A stretch of 64,000 nucleotides of DNA, from assembly GCA_016933155.1 (NCBI GenBank), contig JAFGBM010000010.1, forward strand, positions 148,670 through 212,669, written 5' to 3'. This stretch comes from Demequinaceae bacterium. Its GTDB lineage: Bacteria > Actinomycetota > Actinomycetes > Actinomycetales > Demequinaceae. Positions 1 to 8,004 of this stretch are shown piece by piece (positions within the stretch are counted from its first letter, which is position 1; each line of letters opens with the position of its first letter). The translations under genes were made by a program, and so were the position numbers. The notes under the pieces were generated by a model. It searched no databases, was not told the DNA's origin, and saw only the letters and a list, made by a program, of their open reading frames with translations.

Positions 1-759
1 CGGCGGGCTGAAGAGGCGATCGATCGCTTGCGCACTGATCTCGTGCCGGGTGCGCTTTCCGGCACCGATGCGGTCGCGTATGTCACCGGGGAGCAGGCGG
101 CGACGATGGACCTGATCGATCTCTACACGTCCCGTGCGTGGGCGGTCGTAGCGGTCGTCTTGGGGGCGAGCTTCCTCATGCTTCTCCTCATGTTCCGGTC
201 CATCGTCATCCCCCTCAAGGCGATCGCCCTCAACTTGCTGGGAACGGCCGCGGCATTCGGCGCACTCGTGGCGGCGTACCAGTACGGGTGGGGATCGACG
301 CTTCTGGGATTCCCCGAGGTCGACGGAATCTCTCCGTATATGCCCCTGATGATCTTCGCGCTTCTCTTCGGGCTGTCCATGGACTACCACGTGTTCCTCT
401 TGAGCCGGATCAAGGAAAGGCACGACGCCGGGGAGGACAATACGACGGCGATCATCCACGGCCTCGGTCGGACCGGATCGCTCATCACGGGTGCCGCGGC
501 GATCATGGTCGCGGTGTTCTCGGGATTCGCCGCCGCGAGCGTTCCGGAGCTGTCCCAGTGGGGCTTCGGGCTCGCGGCGGCTGTCCTCATCGACGCGACG
601 ATCATCCGGATCCTGCTAGTGCCGTCGTTCATGGCCTGGCTTGGGAGCGCCAACTGGTACCTGCCCTCGTGGCTCCAGTGGCTGCCCACCCTGCCCTTCG
701 AGGCGCCCTCACCAGCCCTCGAGGTACCCGAGGAGGAGTACGAGCCGGCACTCGTGTGA
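1..759 (+). CDS. MMPL/RND-family transporter, C-terminal part (5' end outside window)
   Basis: The reading frame is open from base 1, so only the last ~252 residues are visible. They show the second transmembrane block of an MMPL (mycobacterial membrane protein large)/RND-type exporter. After a short periplasmic end come about five hydrophobic helices, including the family hallmark GLSMDYHVFLLSRIKE that precedes a cytoplasmic loop and further helices. The family uses proton motive force to move lipids or hydrophobic compounds across the inner membrane; the substrate cannot be read here. The tail after the last helix is short and acidic (EVPEEEYEP). A strong hairpin terminator follows the stop codon. 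Family call is firm, substrate unknown. Confidence 0.88.
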   Translation, partial: RRAEEAIDRLRTDLVPGALSGTDAVAYVTGEQAATMDLIDLYTSRAWAVVAVVLGASFLMLLLMFRSIVIPLKAIALNLLGTAAAFGALVAAYQYGWGSTLLGFPEVDGISPYMPLMIFALLFGLSMDYHVFLLSRIKERHDAGEDNTTAIIHGLGRTGSLITGAAAIMVAVFSGFAAASVPELSQWGFGLAAAVLIDATIIRILLVPSFMAWLGSANWYLPSWLQWLPTLPFEAPSPALEVPEEEYEPALV

Positions 760-774
760 CCTCTCGGCAAGGAG

Positions 775-802
775 GCGGCGCCCGGGGAAACCCGGGCGCC
801 GC
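775..802 (+). terminator. Perfect 12-bp hairpin with GAAA tetraloop
   Basis: Arms GCGGCGCCCGGG (775-786) and CCCGGGCGCCGC (791-802) pair perfectly around a GAAA tetraloop, 15 bases after the MMPL stop codon. It is followed by a short T-containing stretch (TTCGCC, TTCTGT). This is a convincing intrinsic-type terminator for the MMPL transcript. Confidence 0.75.
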
Positions 803-867
803 TTCGCCGTTCTGTACCTTGGTCATATGCCCGGATTCACTCCACCGACCCGTCCTCCGGCGCTTCC

Positions 868-2139
868 GTGAACGCCACCTTCGCGTCCCTTCGCTTCTTC
901 AACTACCGGCTGTGGTTCGCCGGGGCCTTGATCTCGAACGTCGGCACCTGGATGCAGCGCATCGCCCAGGACTGGCTCGTTCTCACGGTTCTGTCCGAGG
1001 ATTCCGGGGTGGCCGTCGGGGTGGTCACGGGCCTTCAGTTCGCGCCCTTTCTCTTCCTGTCCCCCTGGGCGGGTGTCCTAGCCGACCGTATCGACCACCG
1101 GAAGCTGCTCACAGGCACCCAGGCCGGATTGGCTGTGCTCGCGTTCGGGCTCGGTGGCCTCGTGTTATTCGGCCAGGCCCAGCTCTGGCACGTATATGTG
1201 TTCGCCTTCCTGCTCGGGTGCGTCTCAGCCATCGACGGGCCGGTCCGCCAGACCTTCGTCTCCGACCTGGTGCCCGCCTCCTATCTCCCCAACGCCGTCG
1301 GGCTCAACTCCTCGTCCTTCAACGCGGCCCGCCTCATCGGCCCCGGTGCCGCGGGCCTCTTGATCGCCGCGGTCGGAACGGGCTGGGTCTTTCTCCTCAA
1401 CGGCGTCACCTTCGTAGCAACGATTGCCGCGCTCGCGTTCATGAGGGGGGGCGAGTTCATCCCCAAGGCCCAGGTGGCGCGTCGGGCCGGCCAGATCCGG
1501 GAAGGATTTCGGTACGTCCGGGGGCGGGGGGACATCATCCTCATCTTCGTGGTGGCCGGGGTCGTCTCCATGTTCGGCCTGAACTTCCAGCTGACGAGCG
1601 CCCTCATGGCCAGAACGGAATTCGGAATGGGTCCGGGAGAGTACGGGCTCCTGGGTTCGATCGTTGCTATCGGGTCGCTCGCGGGGGCCTTGATCGGAGC
1701 GCGCCGAAAACGCCCCCGGGTGAGGCTCGTCCTCGGTGCGGCCTTCGCCTTCGGCATCGCCGAAGCCGTCTTGGCCCTGATGCCCACTTACGCGACCTTC
1801 GCGATCGCCTGCATACCCGTCGGCCTGACCGCGCTGACCATGATGACGGCCGCGAACGCCACCATTCAGACCACCACCCCATCGGCCATGCGGGGACGCG
1901 TCATGGCGCTCTACATGATGATCTTCCTCGGCGTGGGGCCGATCGGATCGCCCATCGTCGGATGGGTCGGAGAGGTGTACGGGGCCCGGTGGTCGATCGG
2001 TATTGGGGCGATCGCCTCGATCCTGGTCGCCGCCGGGGCGACCGTCTGGGTCATCCGACGCTGGAACGTCCAGGTGACCTACAGCCTTCGGCGCCCCTTC
2101 TTCGAGGTCACTTACCCCGAGGTGGGAACCGAGCGCTAA
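868..2139 (+). CDS. MFS transporter (MFS_3/EntS-like exporter)
   Basis: A 423-residue protein with about 12 predicted hydrophobic helices. Family features visible are the N-terminal FNYRLWFAGALISNVGTWMQ, typical of MFS_3 exporters such as EntS or macrolide pumps, and the loop AGVLADRIDHRKLL after helix 2 (the DR..RK loop A motif). It is probably a proton-coupled exporter of a small molecule; the substrate cannot be told. A GTG start at 868 is used because the upstream ATG at 827 is in another frame. The gene ends 3 bases inside the convergent methyltransferase gene. Confidence 0.85.
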   Translation: MNATFASLRFFNYRLWFAGALISNVGTWMQRIAQDWLVLTVLSEDSGVAVGVVTGLQFAPFLFLSPWAGVLADRIDHRKLLTGTQAGLAVLAFGLGGLVLFGQAQLWHVYVFAFLLGCVSAIDGPVRQTFVSDLVPASYLPNAVGLNSSSFNAARLIGPGAAGLLIAAVGTGWVFLLNGVTFVATIAALAFMRGGEFIPKAQVARRAGQIREGFRYVRGRGDIILIFVVAGVVSMFGLNFQLTSALMARTEFGMGPGEYGLLGSIVAIGSLAGALIGARRKRPRVRLVLGAAFAFGIAEAVLALMPTYATFAIACIPVGLTALTMMTAANATIQTTTPSAMRGRVMALYMMIFLGVGPIGSPIVGWVGEVYGARWSIGIGAIASILVAAGATVWVIRRWNVQVTYSLRRPFFEVTYPEVGTER

Positions 2140-2975
2140 GACCTCGGATCCCGACGAGCCACGACCGCGTACTCCCAGGCAGACGACGGTTCGTACGCCC
2201 CTCCCGCGACGTCGCCGAGCACCTCCTCAAGCCGAAGCCCGGCCCGGTTCATCTCCGCCTCGACCTCACCCGGAGTGAGGAACTGGTTCCAGTTGAAGAA
2301 GACCCGGGTCCGGTCCTCCTCTTCGATCGTGTAGCGCTCGAGGACGAGACGGTCCTCCTGGTACAGGAACACCTCTTGAGTGCCCGTGTAGGGGTGAGGG
2401 GAGAAGAAGCCCTCCTGGAGGTTCTCCTCGACCTGGACGTACTCCTCGCGATCGCCGAATACGCTCGCCGCCTGCACGTCGAAGAGGATCGCCCCATCCG
2501 GACGAAGCGAAGCCGCGACCTTCGAGAGCAGGGAGTGGCGCTGGGCAGGGCCCAGGGCGCAGTAGTCGCGATAGATCAGGAGGGCGAGGTCGACGTCCGA
2601 GGGCAGCTCGAGGTCGAGGTAGCTTCCCTCTACGTAGTCAATGTCAAGACCTTCGCGACGTGCTTCGTCGCGCGCGTACTGAAGCGACCTTAGGGAGACA
2701 TCGACACCCATCACCTTGGCCCCGAGCCTCGCGAGGCGCGAGGCGTAGAGCCCGGGCCCGCATCCGAGGTCGAGGACCCGAGCGCCCTTCCCGATCGCGA
2801 ACCGGTCGGCGATCCACTCGACCGAACGGTCGATGAAGTCGTGAGGACGGGACGAGAAGTAGGTGGTCGAGTCGAGGTGATTCTTGAGCATTTGCTCGGA
2901 GATGTGAGGGTCGTTCCAGAAATCTGGGGTGGTGTAGACGGAGAACGGCTCGGGCCGTTCGGGTTGTTGAGACAT
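2136..2975 (-). CDS. Class I SAM-dependent methyltransferase
   Basis: A 279-residue soluble protein with the Rossmann-fold SAM-binding motif I VLDLGCGPGLYASRLARLG, motif II acid (GVDVS), and a post-motif region typical of UbiE/Methyltransf_25 family enzymes. The substrate is unknown. The start at 2975 is preferred over an in-frame ATG at 3038: a TGGAGT ribosome site sits just upstream, and the extra 21 residues look non-conserved. It converges on the MFS gene and their stop codons overlap by four bases. Confidence 0.85.
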   Translation of the reverse strand: MSQQPERPEPFSVYTTPDFWNDPHISEQMLKNHLDSTTYFSSRPHDFIDRSVEWIADRFAIGKGARVLDLGCGPGLYASRLARLGAKVMGVDVSLRSLQYARDEARREGLDIDYVEGSYLDLELPSDVDLALLIYRDYCALGPAQRHSLLSKVAASLRPDGAILFDVQAASVFGDREEYVQVEENLQEGFFSPHPYTGTQEVFLYQEDRLVLERYTIEEEDRTRVFFNWNQFLTPGEVEAEMNRAGLRLEEVLGDVAGGAYEPSSAWEYAVVARRDPRS

Positions 2976-3150
2976 GTGAACTCCAAAGTTGGCGTGTTGT
3001 GGTGAGAGAAGTTTGAGCGCGCCGGGGCGCGACGACAAGCGTCGGCAAGGGTCAGCGCTAGGAGTTCACCCGAGGACTATACATAGCTTCCTTGAATTCC
3101 CGTTGCCTCTCGATAGGGTGAGAAGGCCTGATTGTCGAAGGGATCCCGAA

Positions 3151-3624
3151 GTGGTCACACGCGCTACGACTCCCGCCCCACCGCGGCCTCGAGCCGTTAC
3201 CGCGACGGTTTCTCTTCTGATGTTCCTTGGGGTCAGCGCGGCCGCAGGCGGTGTGGCGATGCTCATTCCGGCCATGGCCTTTCCGTCCGAGTGGCTCGAA
3301 GACGTTCCTCTCATCGACTCCTGGACCCTCCCCGCAATCGTCCTTGGTGTGGGCTTCGGCCTGGGTTCCATTGTCACCGGGATCGGGATGCTTCGACAGT
3401 GGGTATGGCCCTGGGCCACGGGTTTTGAACGAGCGACCCGGCATCACTGGTCCTGGGCTGCGACCCTTGCCATCGGGGTGGGGCAGGTAGTCTGGATCTC
3501 GCTGGAACTGGTTTACCTGACCGACAAGACCTTCCTCCAGGCCATCTACGGGGCGGTTGGCCTGTCCCTCGCAACCCTGCCCCTCCTGCCCTCGGTGCGT
3601 CGCTACCTCGAGTTCGTGCCCTGA
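3151..3624 (+). CDS. Small integral membrane protein, unknown function
   Basis: A 157-residue protein with four hydrophobic segments (roughly residues 15-40, 50-75, 93-115 and 122-142) and short hydrophilic termini. The start is taken as GTG at 3151, preceded by GAAGGGA at a normal distance. The frame remains open further upstream to 2989, but that extension is polar and overlaps the methyltransferase start region. No family was recognised. Its last 22 bases overlap the convergent HAD phosphatase gene. Confidence 0.6.
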   Translation: MVTRATTPAPPRPRAVTATVSLLMFLGVSAAAGGVAMLIPAMAFPSEWLEDVPLIDSWTLPAIVLGVGFGLGSIVTGIGMLRQWVWPWATGFERATRHHWSWAATLAIGVGQVVWISLELVYLTDKTFLQAIYGAVGLSLATLPLLPSVRRYLEFVP

Positions 3625-4265
3625 TCGATGAGGCCGGGTAGCTCGGCCATGTCGGAAAAGATCGTCGTGCCGGGGCCCTCGAGCCACTCGCGCTTCGCGA
3701 GCCCGCCGACATAGCCCAACGACCGCATACCTGCCGTGCGTGCCGCCTCGATCCCATGTCGGGCGTCCTCGACGACGATGCAGCGCTCAGGTTCCACCCC
3801 CATCGCCGCGGCGGCGTGGAGGAAGAGGTCGGGGGCGGGCTTGCCCCGCGTGACGTCCTGCTGGGAGAAGAGACACCCGGCGAACCTTTCGTACAATCCC
3901 GTTGCCCCGAGCGTCATCCGCATCTTGTCGTGGCTGCCCCCCGACGCGACGCACGTCGGCACCTCGATGCGGTCGAGTGCTTCCTCAATCCCGGGGACCG
4001 GCCTGAGGTCTCGCAGCACCGCCTCGCGAAAATGCGGATCGAACGTCGCGTCCCAGTCGAACCCCTCGGGAAGCATCCCCCGGGTTCGCATGTCCGCGAC
4101 CATGAAGCTCGCCGCGCAGCCGACGTATCGCTCCGTGACCTCCTCCTCGGACACGTCGTGGCCGAGGCTCGCAAGGAGTTCGGAGCAGATCCGCACCGCG
4201 AGGGGTTCGGAGTCGACGAGGACACCGTCGCAATCGAAGATCACAAGTCCCACCGGATCAGGCAT
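3603..4265 (-). CDS. HAD-family hydrolase (beta-phosphoglucomutase/phosphatase type)
   Basis: A 220-residue HAD superfamily protein. It shows motif I IFDCDGVLVDSEP with nucleophile Asp and acid/base Asp two residues on, a helical cap domain, motif II Ser/Thr in the VASGGSHDK region, motif III Lys in GKPAPD, and motif IV VVEDARHGIEAA. The closest architectural match is the beta-phosphoglucomutase/6-phosphogluconate phosphatase (YieH) type, so the substrate is probably a sugar phosphate (inference). Divergently transcribed from the aldose epimerase gene, 55 bases away, which would fit a shared carbohydrate role. A TAGGCT hexamer lies six bases before the ATG, suggesting a leaderless transcript. 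Confidence 0.87.
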   Translation of the reverse strand: MPDPVGLVIFDCDGVLVDSEPLAVRICSELLASLGHDVSEEEVTERYVGCAASFMVADMRTRGMLPEGFDWDATFDPHFREAVLRDLRPVPGIEEALDRIEVPTCVASGGSHDKMRMTLGATGLYERFAGCLFSQQDVTRGKPAPDLFLHAAAAMGVEPERCIVVEDARHGIEAARTAGMRSLGYVGGLAKREWLEGPGTTIFSDMAELPGLIDQGTNSR

Positions 4266-4271
4266 GAGACG

Positions 4272-4277
4272 AGCCTA
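4272..4277 (-). promoter_or_regulatory. -10 hexamer TAGGCT of a leaderless promoter (HAD gene)
   Basis: TAGGCT on the minus strand is followed by six bases and then the ATG at 4265. There is no purine-rich ribosome site. Transcription would start at or next to the A of the start codon. No good -35 is evident. Confidence 0.5.
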
Positions 4278-4308
4278 TCGAGGATGCATCAACCGCGCCC
4301 CGGCACGG

Positions 4309-4314
4309 CACAAT
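4309..4314 (+). promoter_or_regulatory. -10 hexamer CACAAT of a leaderless promoter (aldose epimerase)
   Basis: CACAAT is followed by GGGCTC and then the ATG at 4321. It lies in the 55-base divergent intergenic space shared with the HAD gene. There is no ribosome-binding site between hexamer and start. Confidence 0.4.
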
Positions 4315-4320
4315 GGGCTC

Positions 4321-5244
4321 ATGATCGAACCCCTCACCATCGTGAACGGCCACTGGAGGGTCGGCCTTCTCCCCGACAATGGCGGCTGCGTCGCCTTCGG
4401 CCAAGCCCGGGTCGGCGACGCCTGGGTGGACATCCTTCGCCCCACCCCTGCGGACCGCCTCGGCGAGCGCTGGGATACCGCGTCGTTCCCCCTGATCCCC
4501 TGGTCCAACCGCATCCGCCGCGGGACCCTGCTCTGGGAGGGCATGGCCTACCGGCTCCGTCGGTGGGGAACGGAGGACTTCGCCATGCATGGGACGGCCG
4601 TCGAGTTTCCCTGGGCTGTCGTCGAGAAGGGAACCGACCACGCGACCCTCCGTTTCGATTCCCGGGCCTACCACGGGGTCAACTTCCCCTGGGGCTTCGT
4701 CGCCCGGACGGAATTCGTCCTGGACGGCCCGCGTTTCACCTGGGCGATCGAGATCGAGAACGTCGACGAGGAACCCTTCCCCGCGGGGTTCGGCCACCAC
4801 CCGTACTTCGTTCGTCGTCTCGCCTCCGAAGACGGCACCCCCGTCGGCGAGGAGGCGCTTCTGCAGGTGAACTGCGAGCGTGCCTACCTCCTCGACAACG
4901 GCATGGCGGGCGGCCCCGCTGGTCCCGTCCCCTCTGTCGAGGATTTCCGCGCCCTGCGTCCCCTCGGCACAGATTTCGTCGATACCTGCCAGACCGCGCG
5001 ATCCTCACCCATCGCCGCGACCATCGAATACCCCGGAGCAGCGGCCCTCGACTTGGAGGCCGACGACCTCCTCTCCCACCTCGTGGTTTACCTTCCCGTC
5101 GGAGAAACCTTCTTCGCGGTCGAACCGGTCACCAACGCCAACGACGCCTTCACCCTCCACGCCCTCGGCGTACCGGGTACCGGGGTCCTGACCATCGACC
5201 CGGGCAAGGCCGTCTCCGCGGAGTTCTCCTTGGTCCTGCGCTAG
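4321..5244 (+). CDS. Aldose 1-epimerase (mutarotase) family protein
   Basis: A 307-residue beta-sandwich protein of the galactose mutarotase superfamily. It shows the early substrate-binding region (PLIPWSNRIRRG, with the N-R of the family), the catalytic histidine in GFGHHPYF, and the catalytic glutamate in FAVEPVTNANDAF. It should interconvert alpha and beta anomers of an aldose or a hexose 6-phosphate; the exact sugar is not determined. The start at 4321 is used because homologues begin here and the long open frame upstream is the antisense of the HAD gene. Confidence 0.88.
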   Translation: MIEPLTIVNGHWRVGLLPDNGGCVAFGQARVGDAWVDILRPTPADRLGERWDTASFPLIPWSNRIRRGTLLWEGMAYRLRRWGTEDFAMHGTAVEFPWAVVEKGTDHATLRFDSRAYHGVNFPWGFVARTEFVLDGPRFTWAIEIENVDEEPFPAGFGHHPYFVRRLASEDGTPVGEEALLQVNCERAYLLDNGMAGGPAGPVPSVEDFRALRPLGTDFVDTCQTARSSPIAATIEYPGAAALDLEADDLLSHLVVYLPVGETFFAVEPVTNANDAFTLHALGVPGTGVLTIDPGKAVSAEFSLVLR

Positions 5245-5276
5245 GGGCCTGACCCAGCAGCCCCGGAGGGGCGCTT

Positions 5277-5636
5277 TCACTCCACCCAGGACGGGGGAGG
5301 CATGTCGATCTCCGGGTGCTGGACGAGTCCCTGGTCCAGGACTTCTAGGGTCTTGGCGATCAGTTCGAGGAAATCGTCGACCTCGCCGCAATCGAAACTG
5401 TTGACCTTCTTCGTCAACTGGAACTCGTGCTGACGGATGTCGAAGGCCGTCACTCTGGGGGCGAGGCCGGCCATCGCGGCCGCCACCGAGTCGAGGAAGT
5501 CGTCGACCTCATCGGGGTCATAGCCCGTCCCGATCCTCCGGAGGGCGAAGGACCTGTCCAAGACGTCGTAAGGGGTGAGGAGGGGTTGGAGATACCGGCC
5601 GTGGGGGGCTCGTCGACCTCGACCTAGGATCGCCAT
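5277..5636 (-). CDS. DivIVA-domain protein
   Basis: A 119-residue protein with two copies of the short DivIVA N-terminal signature: FALRRIGTGYDPDEVDDFLDSV and, about 45 residues later, FQLTKKVNSFDCGEVDDFLELI. Each motif of this kind normally marks the membrane-targeting crossed-loop start of DivIVA/Wag31 proteins, but here no long coiled coil follows. It is probably a small cell-pole or septum-associated protein (inference). The ATG at 5636 is preceded by AGAGGTGG; an in-frame ATG at 5690 would add 18 residues. Confidence 0.8.
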   Translation of the reverse strand: MAILGRGRRAPHGRYLQPLLTPYDVLDRSFALRRIGTGYDPDEVDDFLDSVAAAMAGLAPRVTAFDIRQHEFQLTKKVNSFDCGEVDDFLELIAKTLEVLDQGLVQHPEIDMPPPSWVE

Positions 5637-5660
5637 CACCACCTCTTCCGTCGGTTCTAC

Positions 5661-5666
5661 TATGCT
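5661..5666 (+). promoter_or_regulatory. Probable -10 box TATGCT for tRNA-Gly
   Basis: TATGCT lies 35 bases upstream of the first tRNA base. It would start transcription about 30 bases before the mature 5' end, which is normal for a tRNA leader. The -35 region is weak. Confidence 0.4.
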
Positions 5667-5701
5667 TGTCAGGCGCAAAGGTTCCGTCAAGGAGCCTACG
5701 T

Positions 5702-5772
5702 GCGGGTGTAGTTCAATGGTAGAACTTCAGCTTCCCAAGCTGATGGCGCGGGTTCGATTCCCGTCACCCGCT
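5702..5772 (+). tRNA. tRNA-Gly (anticodon CCC)
   Basis: The sequence folds as a canonical cloverleaf of 71 bases. The acceptor arm GCGGGTG pairs with CACCCGC. The D arm is GTTC/GAAC. The anticodon arm TCAGC/GCTGA encloses loop TTCCCAA with anticodon CCC. The T arm GCGGG/CCCGT encloses TTCGATT. The discriminator base is T, as expected for bacterial tRNA-Gly. CCA is not encoded, so the 3' end would be added by the CCA enzyme encoded at 55.8 kb. Confidence 0.96.
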
Positions 5773-5776
5773 CTGG

Positions 5777-7201
5777 TCATTCCTCCGCAACGGCCGAATC
5801 CCTGAGGGATCCCGTCGTACTCCCTCCCGTGGTCAGGATGCAGACCATCTCGTCCGCCCCGACTTCAAAGGTCTCCCCCGTCGGATACAGCACGGAGTAG
5901 TACAGGTCGGAGTCGAGGTAGGGGATCCCGACATAGGACGTGAAGGCCGCCCCCTCGCAGAGTTCGTGCGTGTGAAGCCGGAACGCCGCATCGTCGGGCG
6001 TCTCCTCCCCCTCGATGCCTGCGATCGCGTACACCTCTCCCGCGTGGGACTCTGAACAGGCAACAACGGTGGGAGCCATCAAGGGACTGGGCTCACCGGT
6101 CGTACTGATGATCGACGTGTCGTCGAGCAGGCAATCGCCGATCGAGAGGCCGAACCAGTACTCGGAGGATGTCAGGCTGGTGTCCAGGGCCCCGACGTCC
6201 TCCGGATCGAAGGGGGCCGCCCCGGCTGGCGCGCACGATCCGTCCTGTGCACCCTCGGCGGCGGAGTATGAATACTCTGACCCGCCTGAGGTCGTCAGGA
6301 CGATGCAATAGTCGTCGGCGCCCGGGTAGAAATCGATTGTGGGATCCTCGACGGTCGCCCCCAGAATCGTGACGCCGATGGAGTAGGCCCCGGAATCGTA
6401 GATCACGAAAGGATCGTCTCCCGCCGCATACTGGGCTTCGACCTCCTCCGCAATGGCGGCAACATCGGCCCGGGCGGACGAGGCCTCGCCCCCGAGAATG
6501 AATAGGAACACAGCCGCCGCTCCCCCCACCGCGAGTGCAAGGAAGATGAAGGCGATAGCAATGCCCCGCCCGATCCGTCGGCTAGATCCTCCGGAGTCGT
6601 CGTCCCGCAACGGCGCCTGAGGCCCGATGTTGGGTTCGGGCAACGACGAGGGAGGCAGCCCGGATCGCCCCGAGGGTGGAGCGGATGGTGACCCGAGACC
6701 GGTCGGAAGCGGGCCGGGTTCGGGCGGAGCCGTCGGCATCGGCATCGGGACTGGGCTCCGAGCCGGGGCCGGAGCGGGCTCGGGCGGAGGCGTCGGCATC
6801 GGCACCGGGGCAGGCTCGGGCGCAGGCGTCGGCATCGGCATCGGGACTGGGCTCCGAGCCGGGGCCGGAGCGGGCTCTGGCGCAGGCGTCGGCATCGGAA
6901 GCGGGGCAGGCTCGGGCGCAGGCGTCGGCATCGGAAGCGGGGCAGGCTCGGGCGCAGGCGTCGGCATCGGAAGCGGGGTGGGGACCGGGGCGGGCTCGGG
7001 CGGAGTCACCGGCATCGGGACTGGGCTCGGAGCCGGAGCAGGGGTGGGCGCAGGCGTCGGCATCGGGGCCGGACTCGGAGCCGGGGCAGGCTCGGGCGGT
7101 ATGGCCTGATCCGGGTTCACCGGCGCGAAGATCGGACGCGTCGGCGATTGCTGGGGAGGCACGGGGTTCTCCCGAGGGTCTTGAGGTGGTGGATAGGTCA
7201 C
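5777..7201 (-). CDS. Proline-rich single-pass membrane protein with Septum_form domain
   Basis: A 474-residue protein in four parts. (1) Residues ~1-170 are an extremely Pro/Ala/Glu-rich cytoplasmic region of PAPEPAP/PMPTPAP repeats. (2) One transmembrane helix around residues 210-235 (IAIAFIFLALAVGGAAAVFL). (3) An extracellular segment with paired Cys (DDYCIVLTTS...GSC) that resembles the lipoprotein at 8005-8352. (4) A C-terminal Septum_form-type domain with IGDCLLDD and VVACSESHAGEVYA motifs, resembling the lipoprotein at 7254-7838. The GTG start at 7201 follows AAGGAGG. Proteins with this layout are common in actinobacteria and some are linked to septation; the role here is inferred only from the domain. 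Confidence 0.75.
   Translation of the reverse strand: MTYPPPQDPRENPVPPQQSPTRPIFAPVNPDQAIPPEPAPAPSPAPMPTPAPTPAPAPSPVPMPVTPPEPAPVPTPLPMPTPAPEPAPLPMPTPAPEPAPLPMPTPAPEPAPAPARSPVPMPMPTPAPEPAPVPMPTPPPEPAPAPARSPVPMPMPTAPPEPGPLPTGLGSPSAPPSGRSGLPPSSLPEPNIGPQAPLRDDDSGGSSRRIGRGIAIAFIFLALAVGGAAAVFLFILGGEASSARADVAAIAEEVEAQYAAGDDPFVIYDSGAYSIGVTILGATVEDPTIDFYPGADDYCIVLTTSGGSEYSYSAAEGAQDGSCAPAGAAPFDPEDVGALDTSLTSSEYWFGLSIGDCLLDDTSIISTTGEPSPLMAPTVVACSESHAGEVYAIAGIEGEETPDDAAFRLHTHELCEGAAFTSYVGIPYLDSDLYYSVLYPTGETFEVGADEMVCILTTGGSTTGSLRDSAVAEE
6715..7110. repeat. Degenerate GC-rich tandem repeats encoding a Pro/Ala/Glu/Met linker
   Basis: Blocks such as GGCGCAGGCGTCGGCATCGG recur many times, with unit spacing of about 36-39 bases plus a longer ~120-base period (around 6720-6840 and 6840-6960). 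They code for PEPAPAP..PMPTPAP repeats in the N-terminal region of the membrane protein. Such a block may vary in copy number between strains. Confidence 0.75.
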
Positions 7202-7253
7202 CTTGGCCTCCTTGTCATGCCTGGAATGCTACCGGGACATCGCCTCCGATGCC

Positions 7254-7838
7254 CTATCTCCGGGACCCTTGAACGGAGCCGACGTTCTCATAGTCGGCTT
7301 CTACGGCGTAGCATCTCCAGCCCTTGTAGCCATCATCCCAACCGGATTCGGTTGGGTACTCAAAGTGGTAATACAAGACCGAAGACCAGTAGTCGATCCC
7401 GACGTAGGGTTCGAATCCCTCTTCGCACGAAGCTGCAATAACGTCGACAAGGTCGTCGGGGTAGTCGATCCGCGTGAACTCGCCCGTGACGTAGACCTCG
7501 CCATAGTGAGGTTCCTCGCAGGGAACCACCTGAGCAATCCCGGTGAATTCCTCGTTCTCGTCATAGGGATAGAGGAAGCACTGCCCGACGGCGAGGTCGG
7601 CGAAGTCGATCGCGATCGCGTTGGGGCTGAACCGAGTGAGACCCTCATGTGGATCGACCGGATCGGGCGGAATCGTCGGTTCGATGGGATCGGGCTCGAT
7701 GGCCGCGAGTTCGCTCTGCACGCTGGCGATGAGGTCTCCCCACCCCGGTGTGTCGTGGACCGGGACCGGACCCGAGCACCCCGACAATGCGGCGAAGCAG
7801 ACGAATCCGGCCGTGGCACGTCGTGCCAACCTGGTCAT
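7254..7838 (-). CDS. Lipoprotein with Septum_form-type domain
   Basis: A 194-residue secreted lipoprotein. The signal peptide MTRLARRATAGFVCFAALSG ends at a lipobox Cys at residue 21. The mature part carries the same Septum_form-like pattern as the C-terminus of its neighbour: VGQCFLYP..., VVPCEEPHYGEVY..., a later C in AASCEEGF..., Y-rich VLYYHFEYPTE and a final RCYAVE. Conserved cysteines suggest two disulfides. The start at 7838 is chosen because GGGAAGGCGG precedes it and the signal peptide begins there; upstream in-frame sequence is not signal-like. Function unknown beyond the domain. Confidence 0.75.
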   Translation of the reverse strand: MTRLARRATAGFVCFAALSGCSGPVPVHDTPGWGDLIASVQSELAAIEPDPIEPTIPPDPVDPHEGLTRFSPNAIAIDFADLAVGQCFLYPYDENEEFTGIAQVVPCEEPHYGEVYVTGEFTRIDYPDDLVDVIAASCEEGFEPYVGIDYWSSVLYYHFEYPTESGWDDGYKGWRCYAVEADYENVGSVQGSRR

Positions 7839-7950
7839 GATTCCGCCTTCCCTTTCGCCCATCGTGCCACGATCGCGTGTCGCTGCGCCAGATTGCCCGA
7901 CGCCGCTCCTAACGTGGAGTCGTCCTCGGGTTACACCCCGGCGACGACCA

Positions 7951-7979
7951 GGCCCCTCGGAGTAAGCGTCCGAGGGGCC
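7951..7979. terminator. Perfect 11-bp hairpin, copy 1 of a duplicated 29-bp element
   Basis: Arms GGCCCCTCGGA and TCCGAGGGGCC flank the loop GTAAGCG. It lies 26 bases beyond the stop of the 8005-8352 lipoprotein gene and 113 bases upstream of the next gene on the same strand, so it can end the first transcript or act in the leader of the second. An identical 29-bp copy lies at 8426-8454. Confidence 0.6.
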
Positions 7980-8004
7980 ATCGCCTTTCCTAAGCTCCGG
8001 CGAT

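Noticed and set aside
138..2693. 851-residue open frame on the plus strand
   Set aside because: It runs across the MMPL end, the MFS gene and antisense to the methyltransferase; the translation is Arg/Pro/Gly-rich with no family. It is a shadow of GC-rich codons.
5241..5275. Hairpin GCCCC-GGA-GGGGC between the epimerase and DivIVA genes
   Set aside because: Five-bp stem with three-base loop; may help termination but evidence is weak.
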